A stretch of 64,000 bases of DNA from Gigaspora rosea (GCA_003550325.1 QKWP01001063.1:95280-159279); one strand, 5' to 3'. Positions 33,085 to 45,682 are shown, numbered from the stretch's first letter. The notes: generated from the letters alone by a model not told the origin. A program made the numbers and translations.

Positions 33085-35647
33085 TTATTGCATGTTTAAA
33101 AATTTTGAGTCAGAGAGAATCCTTGAAGGTGTAAAGGAAGCAGCAATACCAATTCGATCATCTGCTGAATTCGTAAAATCACTAGTTCGTTGCGAAGAAT
33201 CAGTGAGATTATTGGATTGTTGGGATTGTTGACCTAAATTCATGCTTATTTCGGATATTTTTGAATCACCCATAGATGACGTAAGTTTAACAGCTTTTAA
33301 TGCTACTGCACCGTGTTGATTCTCATGATTAGACCTAGAGGAAGAATTAGGTAAAAAACTAAAAGAACCGGATTTGTCTGATTTGGAATCTTTAACAATT
33401 TCCTCTTCAGGATAATTTCTACGCACAGGATGAATTGGCCGTGCAAAGGTTGTATAACTTCGCTCCCTATGATTATCCCTATCACTATAAATGAATTGAC
33501 ATTATTTAAATATTCTTAAATTATATAAAAATGACTAATATATTGTATATACATACTTTATCTCATATGCCAAAATAGTAACAATAATAACGTTCATCAT
33601 AGGAACTAAAACAAAAAAAATAAAAAATTACAACACTTTAATTTTTTTTTTTTTTTAATAACTTTGAATGACATTTTAACAAAACTTCATACCAATCAAA
33701 ACCCAAAGAACAGCAAAAATAAGAGATAATGCTAGTGAATATGTCAGGATAAATTCTCTAAAGATTGCAAACAGGAGCGAAGATGATGCAAAAAATAGCA
33801 ACGCGCTTAAGAGAAGCGCAAGGACCCACCGTAACTGAAAAGATAAATAAATTCGTCATATTACAATATATTTATATATAATATACCATATTGTCGCGAA
33901 ATAACGCGCAGGGGTGAAATTACGATTTTCGGCCTAAATTAAGCTTAATTCGGGCCGAACCTCGAAATAACGCCCATGCCTGTTATTTCGCGACAATACG
34001 GGTATATTTATATATCTATTTTAGTTTCTGATAAAGTAATAAATTTTTACCTTATTTAAACCACGTTCTAAATTTTGAATTTTCATGGGCGTAGCTCTCC
34101 CAGAATATTTTGTATCCTAAATACAACAATAAAGTAAATAAGAGAAATGAAAAGTCACAAATACACATTCATAAAATTCATACCTCAATGTGGGTCACTA
34201 TTACATTAGTCAATCTACTTCCAAAATAAACTAAGCCAATCATTATGATCCAACAAAAAAAACTCCAACTTAAATAATGTACAGTAATCCAAATTTCTGC
34301 CTTTTCTACGTCCGCATTATCCATGTACATGCCAGATATTATGGCAAACGTGTTCAAAGAAACTAGAAAAAGTGAGGTAAAAATTTTAGCAATATGATAT
34401 TTAAATAAATGAACAATCATAAAAAAAATAGTAATAAAAAAGAAATAATAAAATAAAAATAAAAAAAAAATAAAAAATAAATAAAAAACAAATAAAAATA
34501 AATAAAAAATAAATAAAAAATAAATAAAAAATAAAAGATAAAAAAAAAATAAAAAAAATAAACAAATAAAAAAAAATAAAAAAATAAAAATAAAAAAAAA
34601 TAAATATTATATTAAACCTATTGGGCCAATTAAGACGAAAAAACCAAAGGAATCTACAATTGCAGGTCGCGGTATCCAAATTATTTTTGCCTCATTTGAA
34701 GAATGAGAATGATGGCGATAACGTGTTATATGAGATCTTGGTACCGTATATATAAGGCCAATTAAATAAACAGCAAGAGACGCCAAAGAAATGGTGAATG
34801 TCACATCGTGAAAAACTTTAAAGATCGATAATTAATCAATTAGTTTCATTTATAATGGGTCAATTTAAATGTTTAAACAAACTAAAAAAGGAAACTTTCT
34901 CACGTTCTAGTAATGTATTACTTGTCAAATATTGACTTAGGAGGCAAACAGAGTACAAAAGTCGCGCTGTTAAATCAAAATACCGAAATAAAGTCAGAAC
35001 GCGCCGGAATTTAAACCTGAATAAAATACAACGTAAAACTTACAACAGACATGTAACATGTTCAAAAGTAGAAAACATTCTAATGGTCTTGGACGAAAAT
35101 AGCCCATTTCTTTCAGAGGGTCCTTTGCAATTAATCTTTGGCCTCTCACTGTAGTTCTCCAAATTAATAGGCCGGTTATCATAATAAACACCACAAAGCA
35201 TGCTATGGTATTTATCAAATATAAAATGCGTAAAAAAGATTCTTCCTTCGGACAGCCTAATAAATAAGACAAATAACAATAAGTATTTTGAATCACAGCA
35301 CAGAGTTTATATGACTTAAGTGTTCCATTCAGAATTCAGGACAACTAATCACAAAAATTTAAAAGTATAACGAACGCCACAATTCATATAGTAACCAAGT
35401 GTCAAGTAACTTTTTATATAAAAATAACGTTTTATAAAAGAAAGGAAGGTAGAAGGCTAAGCACCTGTTAATTGAACGCGCCAATCACAAAAACATTGGC
35501 CATCACCAAAAGACACGCCTGGAATGCAAAGTAATAAGTATAAAAACAAACAATATAAATTTAGAAATTCGATTAAAAATTCAAACCTGAGGGACATAGA
35601 ACTTCAGCAGTTGCATTTAGGGAATTGGTTACATTGCCTCGACTCAT
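33085..35647 (-). CDS. Seven-transmembrane receptor-like protein (orphan GPCR-like), nine exons
   Basis: Proposed exons on the minus strand: 35647-35587, 35518-35478, 35314-35044, 34815-34618, 34362-34184, 34116-34051, 33834-33693, 33605-33557, 33484-33085 (TAA at 33085-33087), about 468 aa. All junctions from exon 3 onward have GT-AG sites with matching phase. The exon 2 donor is the weak point: the better donor (exon ending 35465) breaks the frame, so GTTCAA after 35478 was chosen. The N terminus has two NxT/S sites (NVT, NAT) and clustered Cys, typical of an extracellular domain without a clear signal peptide. Membrane segments lie at about 61-85, 112-128, 129-149, 175-202, 213-239, 273-296 and 301-333. 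A hydrophilic Ser-rich tail follows from 336 (NSSSRS, QQSQQSNN). Topology and tail suit a plasma-membrane G-protein-coupled receptor; ligand and subfamily are unknown. Confidence 0.8.
33891..33996. mobile_element. 106-bp TA-flanked MITE in receptor intron 6
   Basis: Inverted ends TTGTCGCGAAATAAC and complement GTTATTTCGCGACAA are flanked by TA (33889-33890, 33997-33998). Inside, TTCGGCCTAAATTAAGC pairs with AATTCGGGCCGAA. The element lies wholly within the intron 33835-34050 and is GC-richer than it, retaining CG dinucleotides, which suggests a young insertion. Splice sites are intact on both sides. Confidence 0.75.
34430..34612. repeat. AAATAA-type microsatellite in receptor intron 4
   Basis: About 180 bp of AAATAA/AAAATAAAA repeats occupy most of the intron between exons at 34618 and 34362 (minus strand). 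The apparent Phe-rich minus-strand frame here is intronic. Confidence 0.8.
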
Positions 35648-36352
35648 TTTATATCGCGAAAGTTGATTATATTTGAATTAGGAACGTAATTGCAGGAATT
35701 GGTGGTTTACAAGCTAAAGGAGCGAATATATTCAAATATAACATCAAAGGCACTCACAACACGTTTAGTGAAGTGAGACCATCATTCTTTAGTACCCAAA
35801 AAAATGGGAGAATACCGTTTTTTTTTGATTTTATAAAAGAGTCGGACCTTCATACACGTGCCGATACAAAACGAATATATATTACTTGTGTATATTTTTT
35901 TATTATTAAAGAAAATAAGAAAATGCAATTTTTCGGAACTGTATAACAAATATGCCGACCAATCACTTCTTGTTTATCGACAACGTTTGTTTTTTATTAG
36001 TTATGAAATGATAATCAGTAAGACAGTAAGATAATGCATAAATACAATTGTTTATTAACGTTAATTTTTATAGTAAGCTTCGGAAATCAGATGATGGCCA
36101 AAAAAAGTAACGTTAAAGTTCAATTTTTTTTTTTTTTTATACAGTCGCAAAAAGTATATTCTTATAATTGCATCCCCAGCTTCTATATTATAAACAAGCA
36201 GATCATTGTGAAACAATAAACATTTTAAATACAATCCAAAAAAAATCCAAAAAGCATTTGAACAATCAATAAACAAGAATAAGTTCCTGTAGTTTCTTTT
36301 TTAGCACATCCATACAAATATTCGGGTTTTTTTTCCGTTTCAAACTTGATAA
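35648..36352. promoter_or_regulatory. 5' flank of the receptor gene
   Basis: About 700 bp upstream (minus strand) of the start codon, without other genes. It contains a CACGTG at about 35856 and AT-rich TATA-like runs at 35870-35900; neither is proven functional. The short frames here are not convincing. Confidence 0.3.
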
Positions 36353-36596
36353 ATGCAAAGTGAATAAATGCAAAGTGAATGAATGCGAAGTGAATGAATG
36401 CGAAGTGAATGAATGCGAAGTGAATGAATGCGAAGTTGATAAATGCAAAGTGAATAAATGCAAAGTGGATAAAATGAAAAGTGGATAAATGCAAAGTGAA
36501 TAAAATGAAAAGTGAATAAAATGCAAAATGAATAAAATGCAAAGTAAATGAATGCGAAGTGAAGTGAATGAATGCGAAGTGAACGAAAATGAATAC
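36353..36596. repeat. 15-bp coding-frame minisatellite (AATGCGAAGTGAATG)
   Basis: About 15 units of AATGCRAAGTGAATR, with some 14-bp units, run from 36353 to 36596. Because the unit is a multiple of three, minus-strand frames read as repeated HFAFI, SHSFT or HSLRI in all three phases. This explains the overlapping open frames here. No gene context supports translation. Confidence 0.85.
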
Positions 36597-36599
36597 AAT

Positions 36600-39500
36600 A
36601 TATGTATGTATGCGCTCTAGACACGTCTCTTTTATTGATAACTGTAATGATAATAATGGCATTATCCACGAAGATCTGGATACGCATTCGTGAACTTTGT
36701 TTGTTAAATTCGTTAAGTTAGTTGAAAAAAAAAAAAAAACGGTATCGGTATTGTTACCAGTTACATGCATATTCAATAAAATAAAAAAATAAAAAAATAA
36801 CAATAACTTCACGATAGATTCGAAAACAAATAAAGATCCGTGTAATCCGTGTAACACAAATGTCACAAATGACGCAATTTAGAACAGGTAATACAGAGTC
36901 TTGAATAATTGATTGATATATAACGAAATAAGATTTAAGCATCTAAATCAAAATTCGGATTTATGTAACTTAACCTGACGAATAAATTTAGTAATAACAT
37001 ACTGTTTGAACCAAAAAAAAAAAAACCATACTAACAGTAATATTAACAAATGTGTACTGTATCAATTTTATTCTTTTTAATTGTAGAATCTGTTTAGGAA
37101 GCATTTTAGTGTAAAGATTAATTTAATATCTAAACGTGATAAACCTAAATAAACAAATTCAGACTAAAGATATGAGTTTTCACTTTAGAGTTTACACACG
37201 GAAATTTATTATAACTGTCACACGCTCTGTCATTAACCTACAAAGAATAAAAAGAAAAAATCGCTCAAACAAGATCATTTTCTTGTTGTGGTAATGATGT
37301 CACTAATTTTCCGATGCAGATAATAACTATATTTTTTTGACATGCAGTAGATTTTTTATATATGAAAATATGTACAGAAGATTTAATCAATTGATCAAAT
37401 ATGCATATTTATTAACCCATCTTTGGTTTGATAATTCAATAAGTAATGTGATAGTCAAAATAATAAATGATACTTTAAAAGATAATTTTTATATAATTAA
37501 TAAAAGGACAAAATTTCGAATATAACTAAAGAGAATAAAAAAAATTAAAAAATAAAAAAAATCTTAATATAAATTTTTTATAACAAACGAAGTTTTAATA
37601 CTGAAATAGGTTAATAATGGTTACACGAACACAACATATAATTGCAGCTTGGTTGCACCTCAACTAAAGCGGAGTTTGTTCATTGTTTTAGTATAAATCA
37701 TTGCATTTAATTCACGCCGTCGTTTCAATTCTAGGAATGGAAATGATTTTGTCAATAGATTTCAGTTCTAATACTATTTTTATCCTCAAGATATTGCTTA
37801 TTTATCTACTATATCCATATATATACATTTATATAATGTATAACTATCAGTTTCATCTAGAATTGGAAACCTAGAAAAGATTCATTTGTAAATATAAGTT
37901 CGAATGTTCATGTAAGCAAAGTAACACATCAACGACGAACATCCGAATCTCGCAGACGATAGCACGAGATATCACACAAATTTATTTATGAAAATGTGCA
38001 TCAAAGATTTTATTCTCACAATTATTAATTTTGCGAAAAAAAATAAGTTGAATTAAACTAAACTTGGATATAAAATGACTGATTGTACTCTCAATAATTT
38101 ATACTTCCGACGTCCACGAGATTTCATCACAAAAGTAGTTTGATTAAATTGTTTCACTTTACAAGAAAGGATTGAGGGCGTAAGGCATATTAATATTTTT
38201 ATGCAAAAATTAGTAACATCAGGATGAATTTATAATTGAGTGCATATACCTCGTGTAAAAAACTTTATCTCAACTTTATCACAAAGAGTGGAGCTATTCT
38301 TGATAGATACTTCCCTACTTAGATTTTCTGATAATGTACAATGTTTTTTCTTATATTATTGGTTCTTATTTAATGTCGCAAAAACCTACAAATTTAGTAT
38401 TAAAAAGTACGGGGGCTTAACTTACAATTCATCAAATCAGGTTGTCTCGCAAATTTGATTGTATTTCTTTCTAAATTCCGGCCCTTTGAGTAATACAATA
38501 CTGTACAATGGCTATTTGTTATTGATTGTCTTCTTACTTGTCTATTCAATTGTTCTTAACGTTAAACATCGCTTTCACAATATCAAAAAAAAACCAAAAA
38601 AAAAAAGCCATAAACAAATTATTTAGCTATTAGGCGCAACTCTGGTGTTACTATACATTACTCTAAGTATCCACTTATTTAACTTTTTGATGGATCTACA
38701 ATATAAGAATTTAAATTTCAACAAAGCTACTTCTGATCGCGTCGATAAATCCTTCTGCATCTTTTGCAATTTTTTCTATAAACATGCAGTCGCACTATCA
38801 ATCTATTATTATATAATTGAATATCCCTATAACGTCGATCATTTCTCAGAGTTAAACTTGAATAAAACATTTTAAATTTTAGGATTAGATTTTAAAATTA
38901 AGATTAACCTTAAAGGATTCCATCTTTATTAAAGCAAAAATGACCGAATATTTCAAATGGGTAAATCATTTCATAGTTCAGTAGTTTAATCGCCGATCTT
39001 CACGTGACCCGGAAAATGTTACAGATTATTGGAGTGACGTTACATGTATTATATTTCGTTATATTTCATTATATTTCGAGATTTTTTATCATTCTATATT
39101 GCTTTCCTTCACATGGTAACGCGTGATAATATATTATTCATGGGACTTCCATCAAGAAACAATTAAATAAAATTCTTTATCTGCACAAAGCACTAAACCT
39201 TCTTATGGTAAACCTTATGACGATAATTATATATGGAATTGTTCTACATTTTGCAAATTCACATACATATGTAAAATTACTACAATTCTATGTATGAGTA
39301 TGAAACGTTATAAATACTCGTTGTATATTTCTGAATCCTGATAGTCAACTTAAAACCTTTAATAAAGTATGACTTTATAATTTTTTAGGGAAATTATAAG
39401 CATCTGCCACGTCCAAGATTTTTATACTCATTTATGTTAGAGCTAGGGTCTATGCTAGGAGCGATGTTGGAGAGTTTTAACAGCAAAATCGTTCAAGGGA

Positions 39501-39740
39501 AACTTTTTTGTTAAAAAAAAAGGTGTTTCCTATGCAAATTTTTGAGAGATGAGCGATTTTTGACAAAATGGTCCCTGATCATGTTACGTTACACAAAAAT
39601 TGCGGCTCGCTATTAACTGGAGAGATATATCTCCCGTCTCCCGTGAGCAGGGTTGACACATTTATCCATTGGGGTGAATGGTGAACAACTTTATTGCCAT
39701 CTCCATTGCGCTAGTGAGAATAATTTGCGAATAAAGCCAA
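36600..39740. other. Unique-looking intergenic region, no gene recognised
   Basis: Slightly less repetitive than the flanks, but no frame or splice pattern I can defend (frames of 60-76 codons at 37337, 38240 and 38645 lack recognisable features). A CACGTGACCCG motif at about 39001-39011, followed by TGACGT at about 39034, could be a promoter element of an unseen gene. 39400-39740 has higher GC and may be an unrecognised repeat. Confidence 0.4.
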
Positions 39741-39753
39741 CTAGCTTATAATA

Positions 39754-39826
39754 TGAGTGAGTACATAGCAAAACAATGCTTAGATATATATTCTTTAAGT
39801 ATGGTTTTGCTATGTGCTCATCTATA
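39754..39826. repeat. Short hairpin (GTACATAGCAAAAC arms)
   Basis: GAGTACATAGCAAAACAATG pairs imperfectly with TATGGTTTTGCTATGTGCTC across a short AT loop, probably a tiny MITE. Confidence 0.6.
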
Positions 39827-41032
39827 TAATAATTAATAACTAATTATATTGGCTCTATTGGTAGCAATTTTTTAATAGAGTATATTTATTGCCTCTAGAA
39901 GTATCCAAAAAAATAAAACGAGATCAATTTAAATATATTAATTGTTTTTCTTAAATTGCAAAAGTTTTTTAAAAAATTTATAAAATTTTGCTAAAAATAT
40001 TCTAATTTAATTTTTGAAGTTTATAAAAATTTATACAATACTATATATAAAATATAATACAAGTATTTAATTTATATTAGCAGATTTACGGAATTGGACC
40101 TTTTTTCATGATCTCAAATTAATATAACTTTACAAGTTAAACTATTTTATCTCAAAAATGTAATAGGTTATATATATCTAATAAGCTTATTTTAATAATT
40201 AATTATTTGTTGATTATTTGACCATTATCTGACCAATAAATTTTTGTAAATAATTATATTTTGGAAACTATTTTTTTAGAGTCCATTTTGATTCTGTAAA
40301 TATGCTAATATATATTATTTAATATATTTAATAAAGAGTTAAAGTTAGTTTGTAAACAAAAAAAATTTAGGGTTTAGTTTTTTATGCACTCACATGGTTG
40401 TGCACCCTATGATCGACCAATCAAAACTGATCACGCGAACAATGTGATCCATCCTTCACGGTCAGCCAATCAAAACCAATTACAGTTTTTTTTAAAAAAT
40501 AAATTTTTTTATAATAAAAAAAAAAATATATATATATATATAAAGTGACGAACTATAGGATTGTAACACTATCTGACTATAGCAAAATACTAGCACAAAC
40601 TAAACTATATAAAAAAAGTTTAAAAATTCTATGCTACAGTTTTTAAAATAATTAAGTTTAAGTAAAATTTTGAATTTTTATATTGAACCAGTTTTTTAAA
40701 TTTTAATATAGTTTTATAGTAAATAGTATTACTAAAATATAGTAATATATCTGATATAAACTTAATTTTTTTTATTAATAAAATAGCAATTTTTTTTGAA
40801 TAAAATTATTTACTATAACAAATTATACATATCATAAAAGTTTTATAATTTTTAAAAAACATTTGGTAATTACTATATGTAGTAATCAAAATTATTTTAT
40901 TTGGTAATTTGTTAATTTATTTTAATAATTTAACTTTAATATTTAATAATAATATTTTATTCAAAGTTTATTAAAAATTTTTAAAAATTTAGTAATATAT
41001 AATTTGTTATATAAACAAATTTTATTTAATAA
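39827..41032. other. AT-rich intergenic sequence
   Basis: Extreme A/T richness. A GC-richer patch at 40380-40490 repeats CCAATCAAAAC; no gene was found. Confidence 0.5.
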
Positions 41033-41192
41033 GGGTGGTGATATATATTACGTAATATAATTTTACTATACCCCTACCACCTCCCCCCTATATAAAAGAA
41101 ATTTGATTGGCTAATATGAAATTCTATATTTAACGTAAGATTTTAGAAACCCCCTCTCCCCCTAAAATATTACGTAATATCTGTTACCACCC
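41033..41192. mobile_element. 160-bp Harbinger-type MITE (TAA duplication)
   Basis: Ends GGGTGGTGATATATATTACG and GGGTGGTAACAGATATTACG (inward), flanked by TAA (41030-41032, 41193-41195). The subterminal TATTACGTAATAT is itself palindromic. Same subfamily as 50115-50256. Confidence 0.8.
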
Positions 41193-41577
41193 TAATTGAA
41201 AATTTCTAAATCTACACTAGTGTATAAAACACGGGTATTAAATAGGGTTAGGGTTAGGTTTAGAGGTTAGCATTAAAGGATATTTTATACTAAAATTAAG
41301 CGTAGATTATTTTTTGTTAAAACCCCAAAGTGGTTTTATAAGTAAAATTTTAAGTTATGACTATACATGTGTTTCATATACTAGTGTACAAATAGCAATC
41401 ATCTTAATAATTATGTTTAATTTGCTTAATAAAAAATTAATTTTTAATATATAGCAATAGTAATTAATTTTAAAAATTACTATTTTTAGTTTGGTATAAT
41501 GTTGTACAAAATTATATAATCTTAATTATTTTTATAATTTTTTTTTATACAAAAAATATAAATTTAATTAATTTATA

Positions 41578-41918
41578 CAGTCAACCCTCCATAAATGCAA
41601 CCTCCATAAATGCAATACCTCTCTAAATGCACGTTTTTTCTATTCCTTAAAATGTTATTAGTGCTAAATGCACGTTCTATATTCTGTAAATGCATGTTCT
41701 CTTGAATAACATTTTATATCACACTAACCTCCCTAAATGCACGTAGCCAATCAAATTTTAGTATTTAAGATAGGTTATACAGTTTTAGTAGAAGTTATAC
41801 AAACTTGATAATCTAATTTTTAAAAGCTGCAATTTAATTGGCTCTCTCTAAATGCAAACCTCCCTAAATGCACATTGTAGGCTTGTCCCTATGAGTTGCA
41901 TTTATGGAGGGTTGACTG
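41578..41918. mobile_element. 341-bp pogo/Tigger-like MITE (TA duplication)
   Basis: Ends CAGTCAACCCTCCATAAATG and the complement of GCATTTATGGAGGGTTGACTG, flanked by TA (41576-41577, 41919-41920). CAGT-starting ends with TA duplication fit the pogo branch of Tc1/mariner. AAATGCA words repeat at both ends as subterminal repeats. No coding capacity. Confidence 0.8.
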
Positions 41919-41920
41919 TA

Positions 41921-42414
41921 GTTTTTTTCCTTTGATAGTCTTGCCAGTATCACTTTCTTGATGAGTTATGATAATTATAGTTATCATTTTTATTTTTACC
42001 AATTGTAACCTGACTTCTCCGGCTTGCTTTTACACCACCCAGAAGCGACCTGTCACACCGACCGCTATATTGGCTGGATATCTTTGCAGCCAATTTTCAG
42101 ACTGCAACTGCCACGAATTCATGTAGTATCTATAATGTTCAAACTTCGGCCTCACATTACGTTTCGTAACTTTGGTTATTTCAAATTGGGTTTTGGCACA
42201 GCCCTTGTTGCTATAGACTTTGATTGCAAATTACTGCCTATTTTAGAAATTAAGTCTGTCAATTGATGTTCCGGGTTTCTGTATCCTGTGGTGTTTTAGT
42301 TTTCTAATTTAGCCTAGCCCGGCTAGCTTTTTTTACAAATCGCCACCACTTGGATTTGAACTAGCAATCTTGCAATTTGAGATCTTGGAGCATAACCACT
42401 ATACTATCGAACCC
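41921..42414 (-). mobile_element. tRNA-derived SINE family A, copy 3 (minus)
   Basis: Minus-strand head at 42414 (GGGTTCGATAGTATAGTGGT) carries the A box TAGTATAGTGG and, at about 42354-42364, the B box AGTTCAAATCC. The body matches copy 1 (14405) including ACGTAATGTGAGGCC. The T-run at 41922-41928 is the tail, abutting the pogo-like MITE. The open frame at 42024-42266 is not supported as a gene. Confidence 0.7.
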
Positions 42415-42484
42415 AAGATTATTAATTTATAGTTTTATTTTTAGCCAAATATTTTATTTATTTAATTTAAATTTAACTACAAAT

Positions 42485-42790
42485 AACTGGCGGTGACCAT
42501 CACTGGTGTGTAATTAACCAATAACAATAAAACAAGAAAAAGTTCATTCATTTACTTTAGGGTTAGGGTAAGGTCTAGGATTTAGCAGAGTGTCTAATAT
42601 ATACAAAATTTAGCAAGGAATTTTTTTTGTTAGAATGTCAAAGATAGTTTTATAGACGAATTCTTGAGATATTGGCATTTTTTTAAAAAAATCTTTATTT
42701 TTGTTATACAACTGATTTGCACATTACACCTGATCCTGCAAATTTATTGGCTAATTACACACCGGTGATGATCACTGCTGGTTATAGTTA
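42485..42790. mobile_element. MITE, GGTGATGATCACC family (copy 4, diverged)
   Basis: Ends AACTGGCGGTGACCATCACT and the complement of GGTGATGATCACTGCTGGTT. The interior has TTAGGGTTAGGGTAAGG and ATATACAAAATTTAGCAAGG, matching the family layout but more diverged. Confidence 0.55.
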
Positions 42791-44183
42791 GTAAAATTCA
42801 TTTAATTTTATATTTATTTTTAAAAAATGCCTAAAATAATATGTCCATTTACTATATAAGCTAATTTGAACTTTATAATAAAATTTACTAATATTCTAAA
42901 AGATTTTGTTTGGTTTAGAGAAAATTTAATAGTGATCAGATTAGAGTGGAATTAGATTAAAAAGAATGACTATATATTTTTTGATTTTGTAACCAGTTTT
43001 GACTTTATTAAGAATTATATAGAGACTATATAATATATAATTTAACTATAATGCCCAACATTAAACTTAGCTACTACAAACAAGTACTCAAGTTTGGCTA
43101 CTATACTAATGTTTATCTACAATATCTATGTATAGTCTTTTCTACCACATTGGGCAGGAATAGTAAATGACTTTAAATAATCCAAATAACTTAAATAACA
43201 AATGTCTAGTCATTAGTTATTTTATAGCCCAATAATTTAAAAAGGTCATTTAATTCTGGATAATTGGTTATCTAATACTTTTAGCTAATCAAGATTGATT
43301 ATAGTTCTTTGTAAAATGAAATGATACTAGATACTATTCAATAAAAATTATTACATATGATAAATAACTAATATTCCCAAATAACTAGTTATTATTTGAT
43401 AAATGATTGCTATTTGTATTTTGGCTAAATGACTAGATTATTTCCATATCTGTTATAAAGCAATATTTTAATCAGATTATAAAGTTAAGTATAAAGTAAT
43501 TAAACAAAAAAATGCTAGATAAAAAAAATAATATTTTTTTTAAAAAAAAGTTTGTAAATAATAATTTACCAATTACAAGATGATATAAATTATTTTCAAA
43601 TTTACAAGTGGTATGTTAATTAATAATTAATATGAATTAAGAAATAATAAGAACATGTATATTATTTAAGAAATTTATATTTTGGTACACTATGCACCAT
43701 GGTGCACTCCAAATCATGGGATACATAAACACATATGATGATCGATAATCATGATAATCAATGTTTTTTTTAATTATATACTAACAAATTATACCGATAG
43801 TTATCTCAGCTGTCATAGTTGTCATTAGCATAGTTTTGCCATATGTAATTTTATGGTCCTTTCAACTGCTTTTGGTGTTGTCATAGTTCCGTTTTTGCTA
43901 ACTCTGTTTCCAGTTGTGTGATTTTGATGTTCTGTTGTAGGCATGGACTTGCAGTTAGTACAGTTTCATAGTGGTTGACTTTGAGTACAGGTTTTTTGTT
44001 AGACCTTGTTGCCAGTAAAGAGGTAGTGGAGAGCAGTGTTAAAGATTTGATGTTCCCAGTGTTCTCAGGAACATTAAAAAAAATTTAGGAACACTAAATT
44101 TAGAATTTATGTTCTCTATTAGAAACAAAGTAAGGACATAAAAGTTATAATTTGTGTTCCCTATAGAGATAGTTTTTTTGCAT
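42791..44183. other. Intergenic sequence, no gene recognised
   Basis: AT-rich with ATAACTAGTTATT-type inverted words around 43150-43440; nothing coding. Confidence 0.45.
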
Positions 44184-44283
44184 GAGAGAGAGAGAAAGAG
44201 AGAGAAAAAGAGAAAAAGAGAGAGAGAAAAAGAGAGAAAGAGAAAGAAAGAGAGAAAGAGAGAGAAAGAGAGAAAGAAAGAGA
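44184..44283. repeat. GA-rich microsatellite
   Basis: 100 bp of GAGAGA/GAAAGA purine tract; purine-only on the plus strand. Confidence 0.9.
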
Positions 44284-44559
44284 AATTTAGTTATAGGAGT
44301 ATTAAAAATTTTTTGAGAACATAAATTTAATATTTTATCTCAAAAAACAAAAAAATATTTCACATCTTTTTTACTGGTGGGAGGTGAGTTCGTTGATTTA
44401 GAATCTTGATTCTGTTGTTGTTGTGTTTTTGTGGTTTTCATTATTAACTATTTTTTTTTAAATGATAAATAACGCCATTTGGTTGAGTGATCGTTGCTAT
44501 AGTTATTTTGGTAGCCGTGGATATTATAACTTTATCATGATGTTGCTTGTTTATCATTA

Positions 44560-45224
44560 GGGAGCATCCAGAATAACATTATACAAGAGGGAAGAAGAGG
44601 TCAGATAAAATATAATGTTTTTCCTCTTAAGTAGGGGCACTGCCAAGAATCAGCTGATTTGATCTTGGCCAAAATTTTGACCCCCTCTATTTTAGTCAGG
44701 TCTTCATATTAAATTTCCAGTTTTTTAGACCCCCCCAAGAAATCAGCTGATTTCTGGCCCTTCCCTAGGGGAGGTCAAAAAAAATATAACACAATTTTTT
44801 TAGAAAAATTGTCTAAAAACTGATCTAGTGATCCAAATTTAATGATTTTGGTACCATTCGATTTGTTTTAGTGAGATGAGTCAAATGGTACCAATTTCAT
44901 TTGGATCACATAGATCAAAAGTTATTGGCCAATACTATTGGTCATATCTTTTCTTATAAAATTATTATATAACTAATGGTTTTTTGTAAATATCTTTTGA
45001 TCCAGTGATCCAAATGATATGATTTTGGTATCATTGAATTTGTTTCACTGAGATAAATCAAATGGTATCTAAATCATCCAAATCAGAACACTGTATTATA
45101 AGATATTCAAGTTTTTGTAAAATTTTATATATAAATATACAGATTTTGAAATTTTTTTTATATAGTTGAGAGGGGTCAAGTGCTACTATGTGAGGATACA
45201 TAACATTATTTATGGATGCCCCTT
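44560..45224. mobile_element. GGGGGCATC-family MITE (copy 2) with a nested MITE
   Basis: Ends GGGAGCATCCAGAATAACAT and GGGGCATCCATAAATAATGT (inward), with TTA on the left and TTT on the right as an imperfect duplication. It has the same internal plan as 14605-15133: two GGTACCATTCGA-like palindromes (about 44850-44893, 45027-45070). A second MITE is inserted at 44635-44765. CG sites of the 14-kb copy are mostly TG/CA here, so it is older. Confidence 0.65.
44635..44765 (+). mobile_element. MITE, ATCAGCTGATTT family (copy 3), nested
   Basis: 131 bp with TAG duplicated on both sides (44632-44634, 44766-44768), inserted into the GGGGGCATC-family MITE. Closely similar to 16163-16290. Confidence 0.8.
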
Positions 45225-45459
45225 TATTAAGACTATAGCTATTAGTGTTTTTGTAATTTCGCTAACCTTTGTGTGATCTTATGCTGTCATTGTTATGAAG
45301 CTGTTTACTGCCTTTAGTAGAGCCTTTTTTGGTAGGCATTTCTGGCCCCATGTAGTAGCTATTTTAAAAAAGCATAATTTTGTTTATATCATTCTTCATA
45401 TTTGTCATGGTAACAGTCAATACTCTATGTATTATATTCGGGGAATGTTTGGGTTCGAG

Positions 45460-45612
45460 TAGAGTTGTTAGTGAAACTAGTTAGTTTTACTAGGACTATT
45501 CGGTGCACTGTTGAAGATTTGAGTTTTTTATAATTATCGGTGCACCAGTTTCGGTGCACCAGTCTTGGTGCACCACGGTGCTCCAAGCAGATTTGTTTCA
45601 CCTGCAACTTTA
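45460..45612. mobile_element. 153-bp hAT-type MITE in the solo LTR
   Basis: An 8-bp duplication GGTTCGAG (45452-45459, 45613-45620) and inverted ends TAGAGTTGTTAGTGAAAC / TAAAGTTGCAGGTGAAAC identify it. Inside, GGTGCACCAG occurs three times in tandem-like order. Confidence 0.8.
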
Positions 45613-45682
45613 GGTTCGAGGTCTTGGATTTCGATTGTGAACTCGGTTTACGATCTTACATGATTATGTGATATACCCTGAT

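Noticed and set aside
34401-34679. Phe-rich 92-codon frame overlapping the receptor gene
   Set aside because: It is the intronic AAATAA microsatellite read in frame; splice phases on both sides exclude it.
36225-36866. Overlapping open frames of 110-213 codons rich in HFAFI or SHSFT
   Set aside because: Produced by a 15-bp minisatellite, which keeps every phase open; no start context, introns or homology.
38240-38875. Possible small genes (72 and 76 codons)
   Set aside because: Short, AT-driven frames with no recognisable motif or splice partners.
42024-42266. 80-codon frame
   Set aside because: Antisense to the body of a SINE; the corresponding frame is not kept in the other SINE copies.
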